From Lachnospiraceae bacterium (GTDB lineage: Bacteria > Bacillota > Clostridia > Lachnospirales > Lachnospiraceae): a stretch of 14,318 nt of DNA. Every line of letters begins with the position of its first letter. Positions within the stretch are counted from its first letter, which is position 1. The stretch spans positions 1 to 14,318 of the forward strand of contig JAFSYD010000013.1 in assembly GCA_017443685.1 (NCBI GenBank), read 5' to 3'. Position numbers and translations under genes: made by a program. The notes beneath the pieces were generated by a model, which saw only the letters and a program-made list of their open reading frames with translations, had not been told where the DNA came from and ran no database searches. Shown one piece after another: positions 5,330 to 12,229 of this stretch.

Positions 5330-7543
5330 TTATTTCCCACTGTACCGCAGCGACTCTATGATCGCTTTCAGCAGGTCGGCATCGTCCTTATCGCCGAACA
5401 GACCGATCGCCGTCTTATAATCAGGCGTGATGATATAGATATACGCGTCCCACGTCGTGCCGTCATATATGTATTTCATATCCGACACGTAGGCATCGTA
5501 CGCACAATTGTCCACCGCCTTCGGATCCCCGGTGAATTCCGAATCGACCAGGGTAAGCACCCGGGTATAATCACGCCGAAGCTTCGGTATGATCACCGCC
5601 GTCGCGTCGTCCCCTTCCTTAAACCCGGAGAAATATGAGCTCGAATCCAAGTCCGACAGATACAGCCAGCTTTCGCTGCCGCCCGAGCTCGTGTACTTGA
5701 TATAAATGAACTCGTCGCCGTTTTGCGTATCGTATTCCGCCTCCACGCCGTTCGGCATCAGGAAGCTGACACCCAGATTATCATTTTCATACAGCCTGTA
5801 ATTGCCCGGCTCGAATTTACCCGTCACGGCAAATGTCGCTAAAATATCATTTTCAAGCGCCGCCTTTTTCGAGCTGCATTTTACGATGTAGCAGCCATAA
5901 TCGCCCGTCCCGTCAAAAAGACAGATCCGCGACGCGTTTTCTCCGGCTCCGTGATCATACAGATAGTAATCACCGGCTGGCGTCGCGCCTTTTGTGACCA
6001 TGGAAAGACTTCCGCCGGATATGCCAAGCAGCGAATCCATTATGGACGGATCGTATTCGAGCAATTTGCTTAATTCCGCCGCCGAATAGAAGATCTTCCC
6101 GTCCTCACTTCCCGGCGTGGTCCTATAGGCAAAATGCACGTCCACCGTCGACCCGCTCGCGCTGTCCGCCAGCGTCACCTTCTGGCTGCCGTCGCGGCTG
6201 ACTGCATAGGACGTTCCCGGACAGCCGATGGAAAACGCCATCTCATCATCCTCGTAGGTCGAAGCAATGTCAGCAGCCTTTGTCCCGTAAACGAACTCAC
6301 CTGACGTCGCTGCCGATCCCTTATCATCGCCGAACTGTTTCACCGCAAATACGCCGCCCAACACCACAACCAGCACCAGCGCCAATCCCGCACCGACAAA
6401 CACCGCGACCGGCGCCTTCTTTTTTTGCACCGCGCCAGGGTAACCGCCCGGCTGATACGCGCTCGGGCTGCCCGGATAGCCGCCCGGCTGATACGCGCTC
6501 GGATTGGCCGGATAGCCGCCCTGCTGGTACGCACTCGGATTGGCCGGGTAACCGCCCGGCTGGTACGCGCTCGGATTAGCCGGATAACCGCCCGGCTGGT
6601 ACGCACTCGGATTAGCCGGATAGCCGCCCGGCCCATATACAGGTACAGCCGGAGCGCTGTTCCCGAGCATCGCGTTTTTGAAATCAGTCATATTCTGAAT
6701 GCGGTACTGCGGCTGAACCGCCAGAGCGGCAAGCATTGCATTTTCCATGTAATCGGGAATGCTGATGCCGAGCGTATGCGGCAGGACGATCTCGTCCTCA
6801 TCCATCCGGTCGATCGAATCAGGCAGAAGCCGCCCCGTAACCGCCGTGTAAAAGGTCGCTGCCAGCGAATACACATCCGTATAAGGCCCCTGTCTGCCGT
6901 GACGCGTATATTGCTCTTTCGGGGCATAACCGTGCTTTAACACGACATCCAGGCTCTTCGATACCTGCCCTAAGCTGTAGACCGCCGCGCCGAAATCGAT
7001 CAGCTTCACCTGTCCTTCATCCGTGATAAAAATATTGTCCGGCGTCACGTCCCTATGGATGATCCCCTTCGCATGCACCGACGAAAGCGCGTCCATGACC
7101 GGCGTGATAATATCAAGCGCCTCTTCCCATGGTATCCTTCCGCCGCGCTGCTCGATATATTCCTGAAAGCTCAGCCCCTGCACATAATCCATCGCAAAAT
7201 ACGCAGTGCCGTTCTCCTCAAAATAACTGCGCACATTGACGACACCCTCATTGCCGATAAACTCGGCGAGCGTCTGCGCCTCGTTGATAAAGGCGTTTTT
7301 CCCGTATTCGAAATGCTCACCTTCCTCGCCGGAATGCGGAACTATCATCTGCTTATCGTTGCGGGACGCCATGGTCTCCGGAAAGAATTCCTTAATGACG
7401 ACCGTGTCCTTTGTCTTATGGTCCTGGGCTTTATAGGTGATACCGAAACCGCCCTGTCCCAATACATCGCCTACGATGAAGCGTCCATTCAACACTGCGC
7501 CCTCCGGCAATGCCCAAGGGTATTTTTCCCTGCTGTTCGCCAT
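5330..7543 (-). CDS. Transmembrane Hanks-type Ser/Thr protein kinase with non-PASTA extracellular region
   Basis: A 737-residue protein. The kinase domain covers about 20-290: glycine loop GQGGFG (29-34), VVIKEFFP with catalytic Lys51, HRDVTPDN (163-170), DFG (183-185), and YAPKEQY in the place of APE. The usual Lys of HRDxKPxN is Thr here, as in HRDxSPDN-type bacterial kinases. Residues 306-370 are Pro/Gly/Tyr repeats. One membrane span (about 378-400) follows, with KKK on its inner side. The outside part (about 401-737) has no PASTA repeats and looks like two related modules, one beginning near YEDDEMAFSIGCPG and one near YENDNLGVSFLMPN. It phosphorylates Ser/Thr on cytoplasmic proteins, and the FHA proteins and phosphatases of the same operon are obvious partners. 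AGGAGAAG supports the start. Confidence 0.93.
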   Translation of the reverse strand: MANSREKYPWALPEGAVLNGRFIVGDVLGQGGFGITYKAQDHKTKDTVVIKEFFPETMASRNDKQMIVPHSGEEGEHFEYGKNAFINEAQTLAEFIGNEGVVNVRSYFEENGTAYFAMDYVQGLSFQEYIEQRGGRIPWEEALDIITPVMDALSSVHAKGIIHRDVTPDNIFITDEGQVKLIDFGAAVYSLGQVSKSLDVVLKHGYAPKEQYTRHGRQGPYTDVYSLAATFYTAVTGRLLPDSIDRMDEDEIVLPHTLGISIPDYMENAMLAALAVQPQYRIQNMTDFKNAMLGNSAPAVPVYGPGGYPANPSAYQPGGYPANPSAYQPGGYPANPSAYQQGGYPANPSAYQPGGYPGSPSAYQPGGYPGAVQKKKAPVAVFVGAGLALVLVVVLGGVFAVKQFGDDKGSAATSGEFVYGTKAADIASTYEDDEMAFSIGCPGTSYAVSRDGSQKVTLADSASGSTVDVHFAYRTTPGSEDGKIFYSAAELSKLLEYDPSIMDSLLGISGGSLSMVTKGATPAGDYYLYDHGAGENASRICLFDGTGDYGCYIVKCSSKKAALENDILATFAVTGKFEPGNYRLYENDNLGVSFLMPNGVEAEYDTQNGDEFIYIKYTSSGGSESWLYLSDLDSSSYFSGFKEGDDATAVIIPKLRRDYTRVLTLVDSEFTGDPKAVDNCAYDAYVSDMKYIYDGTTWDAYIYIITPDYKTAIGLFGDKDDADLLKAIIESLRYSGK
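6434..6628 (-). repeat. 36-bp tandem repeats encoding GGYPANPSAYQP in the kinase
   Basis: Five full 12-residue units (GGYPANPSAYQP, one ending QQ, one with PGSP) and a partial sixth run without interruption between the kinase domain and the membrane span. At the DNA level the units are near-identical 36-mers differing mainly at third positions. This points to expansion by slippage or recombination. Confidence 0.95.
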
Positions 7544-7588
7544 ATTCTTCTCCTATATTGCCGCAAGTAATATCTGACTGCTTTGTCC

Positions 7589-7622
7589 GACCGGTTGCCG
7601 GTGCCGCGAAGCGAAGCCGGTC
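7589..7622 (-). other. Intercistronic stem-loop between PP2C and kinase genes
   Basis: In the 87-base gap GACCGG and CCGGTC form the ends of a GC-rich stem. An alternative internal hairpin, ACCGG-CAA-CCGGT, uses some of the same bases. No T tract follows, so this is not a terminator. It may affect mRNA stability or relative expression of the kinase. Confidence 0.35.
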
Positions 7623-7630
7623 CTTTAACG

Positions 7631-8362
7631 TCAGACTGCAGCCCGTACCGTAAGCACCGACAGGTTGTCGTTGCCGCCGGACAGGCGGTCCATGATCCGC
7701 AAAAGCAGCAGCTCTGCCCATTCCTGCGCGCTCCCTGTCTTCAAAAAGTCGATCAGGATCTCGTCATCATACAGATATTCCCACGCTCCGTCCGAGCACA
7801 GGCAGAAGCCGTCACCGATGCTAAGCGGTACGACCGTCTCATATAGATCGGGTTCGTTCCGATCCCTTCCGCCGAGTACCCGAAGCAGCGATGTCTGATC
7901 TTCGTCAAACGGAATATCCGTCCGCGATATCTCCCCATGTATGTACTTCTTGTACGCCACCGAATGATCCGCTGTCACGCCGACTAACGCACTGCCCCGC
8001 AGGTAATACACCCGGGAGTCCCCGACATTCCCCCATGCCGCATGGTCGCCATCGATCGCAACTGCCGCAACGGTGCTTTTCATACGACCGCCGCGCTGCG
8101 CCTGCTCACCCACAACCGCTTCATTCGCCTCCGCGATCGCTTCACCGAGCCATGTCTTCCGATCTTCCTGCGGCCCGTCGTTCTGCCATTTCTGCAAAAT
8201 CGTCCGCAAGACCGCCGCCGACGCAACTTCCCCATGCAGATGCCCGCCGAGCCCGTCCGCCACGACAAAAATACCGTCGCCTCCGGCCTTGCAAAAATCC
8301 GCCGCGTCCTCGTTTAAGTCTCTGCCGCCCTTGTTCGTAAAGCAATATCCGTCCAGATTCAT
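7631..8362 (-). CDS. PP2C-family Ser/Thr phosphatase (kinase-proximal copy)
   Basis: A 243-residue metal-dependent phosphatase covering a whole PP2C domain with no extra domain or membrane span. Motifs in order: GGRDLNED (12-19), VVADGLGGH with metal-binding Asp36, STVAA (96-100), WGNVGDSRVYYLR (110-122), LCSDGAWEY with Asp191 (188-195), and GGNDNLSVL with Asp232 (229-237). It removes phosphate from phospho-Ser/Thr and most likely reverses the kinase encoded next in the operon. It starts 16 bases after the protease-FHA gene, with AGGGG as ribosome site. A second, clearly different PP2C lies two genes upstream. Confidence 0.95.
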   Translation of the reverse strand: MNLDGYCFTNKGGRDLNEDAADFCKAGGDGIFVVADGLGGHLHGEVASAAVLRTILQKWQNDGPQEDRKTWLGEAIAEANEAVVGEQAQRGGRMKSTVAAVAIDGDHAAWGNVGDSRVYYLRGSALVGVTADHSVAYKKYIHGEISRTDIPFDEDQTSLLRVLGGRDRNEPDLYETVVPLSIGDGFCLCSDGAWEYLYDDEILIDFLKTGSAQEWAELLLLRIMDRLSGGNDNLSVLTVRAAV

Positions 8363-8378
8363 TCACGTTCCCCTGCTT

Positions 8379-9872
8379 TTACTTTATCTCTACGCGCATC
8401 GAATTCGCCTGCTCACCGAGATAGAAGCTGTCGCCCGCCTTCATATGGTAAGCCACGCCCGCGTCGAGCTTCTGCCCGTTCGCAAGGAAGGTACCGTAGG
8501 ACGAACGCAGATCCGTCAGAAGGAATTCATTCGTCGCCTTATCATAGGTCAGCTGGCAATGCCGTCCACTGACGCCCGGCGTCCCCTCGTCGAAAACGAT
8601 CTGACAAGCGGACGGATCCCGTCCGATCAGAAGCGGCTTGTCCGTTACCGTCACCGTCTTGCCGTGATGCTGTACCGCAAGCGAACGGACGGAAGGCGTA
8701 TGGATCGCCTCGGTCTTCTTAATCGGGGACGACGGTGCCACCGTTTTCGGCGCTGCCGGCATCGGCTGCGGAACCGGCGGCATGCCCTGCTGCGGCATCA
8801 CGTTCGACTGCGCGCTCTTCTTTCCGAGTGTCAAGGCGAGCACCAGACCGATAATGACGATCACGATCACCGCGATCACGCCGATCACCCAGATCGGGAA
8901 GCCGCCCTTTTCCGGTTCGGGCTCGGGTGCCGGCTCCGCGGGCTGCTCCACCGGCGCCGGTGCGGCTTGCTGCGGTTCTTCCTCTACCGTCTCCGCTTCC
9001 TCTTCCTCCTCCGATGCAGCCGCCGCGCTCGGATCGAACAGATCGTATTTGACATTATTCATATTGAGGTATGTCATGACTTCCTCAATGTTAACGGCGT
9101 AATTCGCTTCCTCGCCGGTCATCCAGTTCTGTACCGTCTTCGTATTGATACCGATCGCGCAGCCGTCGTCATTGACAAGCGGCGACCCGGAATGCCCCAT
9201 TTGAATGATCGCATCCGTCTGTATCAGCCGCGTGCCCGTACTGCTCGAAGTAACCAGCCGGCTTAACACACCCGAGTTGACCGTCGCGTCTTCCAGACTC
9301 CAGGTCGAGATCGGATTCGCGATCGCATTATCCGCCTGCCCCGGGAATCCGATGACATACACCGGTTTCCCCTGCATTTCGTTGACCGGTATCTGCAACT
9401 TGATCGGATCGCGCCGCGAGGTCGGCTTGTCCAGACGCAATACCGCAACATCCTGCAGCTCGTCATAGGAATTCGGCAGAAGATATGCCTCGTCGTAGCT
9501 GCTGCCGTCATAATATACGCGCAGTGTCACACGCTCGACCAGTGACTGCCGTCCCGCACCGATGTCCGCCATAAACGGATCGGTCCAGTCGCCTTTTCCG
9601 TTCTCCACGTATTCGCCCACCACGTGGTAGTTCGAGATCAGATACTGCGGATCCTTTCCCTCCTCACCGATGAAGAAACAGCTCCCCCAGCCGTACTGTG
9701 TGAGAACCACCTCACCGGTCCGCGCATCCGCATATTCCTCGTAGCATGCCAAAACCGCAACGCTCTTTTTCGTTTCCTCGGAAAACGCCGCTTTCACGCG
9801 GATTGCCGGTATCGCCATAAGCACAAGGGCAAATACCGCAAATAATGCAAGTAGTCTTTTCTTTTGTCTCAT
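8379..9872 (-). CDS. Membrane-anchored trypsin-like serine protease with cytoplasmic FHA domain
   Basis: A 497-residue fusion. Residues 1-29 form a signal peptide (MRQKKR, hydrophobic core, VKA). Residues 35-270 are a trypsin-like protease with an apparently intact triad: His83 in SNYHVV, Asp141 in LQDVAVLRL, Ser228 in MGHSGSPL. An acidic, Pro/Ala-rich linker (285-322) leads to one membrane span (about 325-349). A Pro/Met-rich linker follows, then a C-terminal FHA domain (about 398-497) with LIGRD, SGRH and SSYGTF then NG. With a cleaved signal peptide the protease would be outside and the FHA inside. No PDZ domain is seen, so it is not a classical HtrA. FHA domains bind phospho-threonine, so the operon's kinase and phosphatases probably control this protein's state or partners. 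AAAGGGGG precedes the start. Confidence 0.92.
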   Translation of the reverse strand: MRQKKRLLALFAVFALVLMAIPAIRVKAAFSEETKKSVAVLACYEEYADARTGEVVLTQYGWGSCFFIGEEGKDPQYLISNYHVVGEYVENGKGDWTDPFMADIGAGRQSLVERVTLRVYYDGSSYDEAYLLPNSYDELQDVAVLRLDKPTSRRDPIKLQIPVNEMQGKPVYVIGFPGQADNAIANPISTWSLEDATVNSGVLSRLVTSSSTGTRLIQTDAIIQMGHSGSPLVNDDGCAIGINTKTVQNWMTGEEANYAVNIEEVMTYLNMNNVKYDLFDPSAAAASEEEEEAETVEEEPQQAAPAPVEQPAEPAPEPEPEKGGFPIWVIGVIAVIVIVIIGLVLALTLGKKSAQSNVMPQQGMPPVPQPMPAAPKTVAPSSPIKKTEAIHTPSVRSLAVQHHGKTVTVTDKPLLIGRDPSACQIVFDEGTPGVSGRHCQLTYDKATNEFLLTDLRSSYGTFLANGQKLDAGVAYHMKAGDSFYLGEQANSMRVEIK

Positions 9873-9887
9873 AATAACCCCCTTTTA

Positions 9888-10673
9888 TTATTGCCCGCAG
9901 CTTATCACAAGCGCGGTAAAATTATCCTGTCCCGGACGGTTCGCACGCAGCACCGCCTCTTTTATCATTGCACACGCCTCTTCCGGCGTCCGTCCCTCCA
10001 TGCATTCGATGATCTCCTTTTCGTCGAGCACGCCGCCCACGCCGTCGGAACACATCAGTACCATGTCGCCGGTATCTAACGGCAAGCCCCGGCGCAATGC
10101 GTCCACCTCGTCAAGCTCCGGCATCCCTAAGAATTCCGTCAGGGCCGCTTCCTCAAAATCATTGCGCGCCTCTTCGTAATCCATCGAACCGTCCCTTATG
10201 CCCCGAAGATAGATCGCATTGCGGATATTGTGCTCTTTATTGATCCGCAAAAGCTGGCCATCGCGCAGCAGATAAACAAAGCTGTCCCCGACGCCGACGT
10301 AATATAATTTGTTCAGGAAAAAAATACAGACGACCGCGGTAGAGCCGCCCATTCCTCCGATCAGCCCATACACGCCCACACACGCGTTTCGCAGACTTCG
10401 TTCCATCTGTGCGGGAAGATCGCCCTCACGCGTCGTGCTTTTAAAATCAGACACCAGAATATCAATTGCCCGCTCGCTCGCCTCCTTGCCGTCCGCCATG
10501 CCGCCCATTCCGTCGCAGACCACGGCAAAAAGCCCCTCCCCGGCAATCTTCGCCGGATCCGTCGCGTTACAGAACGCAAACGCGTCCTCCTGACGCTCCC
10601 GCTGACCCAGACCCTGCATATTGGCAACCGTATAGGAAAGTCCCGTTCCGGTATTTGCTGCCGTATCTCCCAT
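9888..10673 (-). CDS. PP2C-family Ser/Thr phosphatase (second copy)
   Basis: A 261-residue PP2C domain protein. Motifs: QRERQEDAF (24-32), VVCDGMGGMADG with metal-binding Asp54 (51-62), GGSTAVV (109-115), VGVGDSFVYLLR (126-137), MCSDGVGGVL (207-216), and GQDNFTALV with Asp250 (248-256). The usual Arg of GDSR is Phe here. It is only distantly similar to the other phosphatase of the operon, so this is not a recent duplication, and the two probably have different substrates. The gene follows the FHA gene almost directly: the FHA stop codon abuts its AAAGGGGG ribosome site. It ends in two consecutive TAA codons just before the protease gene. Confidence 0.94.
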   Translation of the reverse strand: MGDTAANTGTGLSYTVANMQGLGQRERQEDAFAFCNATDPAKIAGEGLFAVVCDGMGGMADGKEASERAIDILVSDFKSTTREGDLPAQMERSLRNACVGVYGLIGGMGGSTAVVCIFFLNKLYYVGVGDSFVYLLRDGQLLRINKEHNIRNAIYLRGIRDGSMDYEEARNDFEEAALTEFLGMPELDEVDALRRGLPLDTGDMVLMCSDGVGGVLDEKEIIECMEGRTPEEACAMIKEAVLRANRPGQDNFTALVISCGQ

Positions 10674-10685
10674 AAGCTCCCCCTT

Positions 10686-11276
10686 TTACCGGCTGCTGTC
10701 ATCATCCCCCCACATAAAGCGGCTGCAGCAGAACGGCACAAACAAAAACGCGCTGTCTCCCAGCTCGATCTTGTCATACTCGTTGATCCCGACCGGCACA
10801 TACACCGGCTCATCGTTCAAATAGATGTTGTTCGTGCTCTCACCCGGGATCAGCATAAAGGAGTTGTGCCGCCGGTCATAGGCAATCCGTGCGTGATTCT
10901 CCCGTGAGATCGTCGGATCATTCTGAATGATGACATCTCCCGTCTCGCGCCCGATCTTGTTCTGCCGGTCAAAAAGGCGGTAATCCCGTCCTAAGTTCAC
11001 GCCGCCGATGCACACAAGCCACCCGACGACCGGATCGTATTTTTCGTGCTTTTTAAATACGCCGACCGTCTTATTCCCGCCGGGCTGCTTCTTTGCCTCC
11101 GACAGGGACTTTCCGTAACCGGACGGCGCCACTGTCTTACCGACGGCACCGACGCCCTGACGTTTCCCTCCGTACTGGCTGAAATCAATTTCGGTACTGT
11201 TGCCGGAACAATACGGACAGGAATCATAAATATCCGTATTATAAAGATGCCCCCGTTCGCATTCCTTTACTGCCAT
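10686..11276 (-). CDS. Small FHA-domain protein with N-terminal Cys/His (zinc-ribbon-like) motif
   Basis: A 196-residue cytoplasmic protein, first gene of the signalling operon. The N-terminus holds C-x2-GH-x-Y and, nine residues on, CPYC (Cys6, His10, Cys20, Cys23), a probable small metal site. A linker with two KTV sites follows (Thr48 in GKTVAP, Thr70 in NKTVGVF). Then comes an FHA domain (about 85-185) with KIGRETGD, SRENHAR and STNNIYLN. By analogy with GarA/OdhI, where a phosphorylated N-terminal Thr binds the protein's own FHA domain, these Thr residues could be kinase targets. That is inference. The ATG at 11276 is chosen because GGGGGTG precedes it. An in-frame GTG at 11372 lacks a site and would add a poorly conserved-looking stretch. 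Confidence 0.9.
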   Translation of the reverse strand: MAVKECERGHLYNTDIYDSCPYCSGNSTEIDFSQYGGKRQGVGAVGKTVAPSGYGKSLSEAKKQPGGNKTVGVFKKHEKYDPVVGWLVCIGGVNLGRDYRLFDRQNKIGRETGDVIIQNDPTISRENHARIAYDRRHNSFMLIPGESTNNIYLNDEPVYVPVGINEYDKIELGDSAFLFVPFCCSRFMWGDDDSSR

Positions 11277-11307
11277 AACGCACCCCCAAATCAAAACGAT
11301 TATTTTT

Positions 11308-11316
11308 ATTTTATCA
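11308..11316 (-). promoter_or_regulatory. Extended -10 promoter candidate for the FHA/PP2C/kinase operon
   Basis: On the minus strand TGA-TAAAAT forms an extended -10 (11308-11316) in a very AT-rich stretch, about 32 bases before the start codon. The -35 region (TTCTTT-like) is weak. No better match lies closer to the gene. Confidence 0.4.
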
Positions 11317-11338
11317 TAATCATTTTGAAAAAGAACCT

Positions 11339-11373
11339 CGTGACGCCATTCTGTCATTGTCAATTTTGTCACG
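11339..11373. promoter_or_regulatory. Inverted repeat CGTGAC/GTCACG with three TGACA repeats
   Basis: On the minus strand CGTGAC (11368-11373) and GTCACG (11339-11344) form an inverted pair 23 bases apart. Between and overlapping them TGACA occurs three times. The position, just upstream of the operon's promoter candidate, would suit an activator or repressor site. No matching regulator is identified. Confidence 0.3.
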
Positions 11374-11376
11374 TTT

Positions 11377-11475
11377 CTTCCATTTCATTTACATTCGCAT
11401 ATGGATCTTTCCACGGTCAGTCGATATCGAATCGATGTGTGGGTCCGGATCTTGGAAAACGACTGATCCCCGCAA
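11377..11475. other. Gene-free stretch with crossing inverted repeats
   Basis: This part of the 278-base gap (11277-11554) has no plausible gene. On the plus strand it contains GGATCTT twice about 48 bases apart, the perfect palindrome TCGATATCGA, and two complementary pairs, TTTCCA with TGGAAA and TCAGTCG with CGACTGA. The two pairs cross each other rather than nest, so in RNA they would be alternative or pseudoknotted. This may be a structured leader or a regulatory site, or chance. Confidence 0.3.
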
Positions 11476-11482
11476 ATGAAAT

Positions 11483-11533
11483 AACGGTACGGACAGTCAC
11501 GCATTTTTCGGATGCGTAATTGCCCGTACCGTT
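11483..11533 (-). terminator. Long intrinsic terminator after the cytidylate-kinase-like gene
   Basis: AACGGTACGG (11483-11492) and CCGTACCGTT (11524-11533) pair fully. Inside them a four-pair segment and ACGCAT/ATGCGT extend the stem to about 20 pairs with two mismatches and a seven-base loop. On the minus strand TTATTTCATTT follows the stem and GAAAA precedes it. It lies 22 bases beyond the stop of the upstream gene and insulates the signalling operon from it. Confidence 0.82.
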
Positions 11534-11554
11534 TTCATTCGTTTTTCTGATATG

Positions 11555-12172
11555 TCACCGCTCCGCCAAATACGCTTTGACCACACGGATCAGTTTGTCG
11601 TAATCCATCGACGCCGTGTCGATGCAGAAGTCGTAGTTGGACACGTTATCCCAGTCCCTCCCGGTGAAATACTTGTAGTAATTCGCCCGGTAGCGGTCAA
11701 TCTTGGCGATCCGCTCGATCGCCTCGGCCTCGGAGCTCACCTTCTTCTGATTGAGCACACGGGTGATGCAGTTCTCCTCGGATGCGTAGAAAAAAAGCTT
11801 TGCCACGTTGTCATAATCCCGGAGAATATAGTCTGCACAGCGGCCGATAATGATGCACGACTCCGTCTTGGCCAGCTGGCGGATGATCTTCGCCTGGTAA
11901 CGGAAGAGATTCTCCGGCGAGGTAAAACGCGGATCGTCCGGCGCAAAGACCTCGCCGTCGCTGTCTGCCCCCGCGCTTCTGAAGATCGGCACCCGCCGCA
12001 TGCTCTCGTCCGCCTCTCCGAACAGTGCCTCGTTGATGCCGCTGTCGTCGGAGGCCATACGGATGATCTCGCGGTCATAAGCCTTGATGCCGTATTCTTC
12101 TGCTAATTTTTTCCCAAGTGTCCTGCCGCCGCTGCCGTAGCTGCGGGCAATCGTAATCACCATATTTTCCAT
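11555..12172 (-). CDS. Cytidylate-kinase-like family protein
   Basis: A 205-residue P-loop protein of the cytidylate-kinase-like (AAA_26) family. It starts with VITIARSYGSGGRTLGKKLA, where GSGGRT is the modified P-loop (residues 13-18), followed by YDREII. Later it has SCIIIGRCADYIL and a lid-like Arg/Lys-rich helix (RYRANYYKYFTGRDW). True Cmk phosphorylates CMP and dCMP. These relatives are common in Clostridia and their substrate is generally not established, so no symbol is given. The ribosome site GGGAGGTAACA supports the start at 12172. The gene lies 57 bases after livF with no terminator between, so it is probably co-transcribed with the importer, and a strong terminator closes the unit. 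Confidence 0.88.
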   Translation of the reverse strand: MENMVITIARSYGSGGRTLGKKLAEEYGIKAYDREIIRMASDDSGINEALFGEADESMRRVPIFRSAGADSDGEVFAPDDPRFTSPENLFRYQAKIIRQLAKTESCIIIGRCADYILRDYDNVAKLFFYASEENCITRVLNQKKVSSEAEAIERIAKIDRYRANYYKYFTGRDWDNVSNYDFCIDTASMDYDKLIRVVKAYLAER

Positions 12173-12229
12173 TGTTACCTCCCATGGACCCCTCTAACGG
12201 ATTCCACGTCCGTCTTCCGATCCGCTTAA

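Noticed and set aside
6434..6628. 36-bp repeats as a CRISPR array
   Set aside because: The units are contiguous with no spacers and are in frame within the kinase gene.
6425..6940. Arg-rich plus-strand frame with repeats
   Set aside because: The repeats are the reverse complement of the kinase GGYPANPSAYQP repeats. This is a mirror of a real gene.
8073..9266. Plus-strand open frame of 397 residues
   Set aside because: It lies opposite the PP2C and protease-FHA genes, both of which have full motif sets. Its translation is low-complexity Arg/His-rich sequence with no ribosome site.
5330..11276. Part of a type VI or type VII secretion locus, which can carry FHA/kinase/PP2C genes
   Set aside because: No secretion component (WXG100, FtsK-type ATPase, VgrG, sheath) appears in the window. 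A link outside the window cannot be excluded.
11277..11372. Upstream GTG start for the small FHA protein
   Set aside because: It has no ribosome site. The stretch contains the promoter-like AT-rich region, and a strong GGGGGTG site precedes the ATG at 11276.
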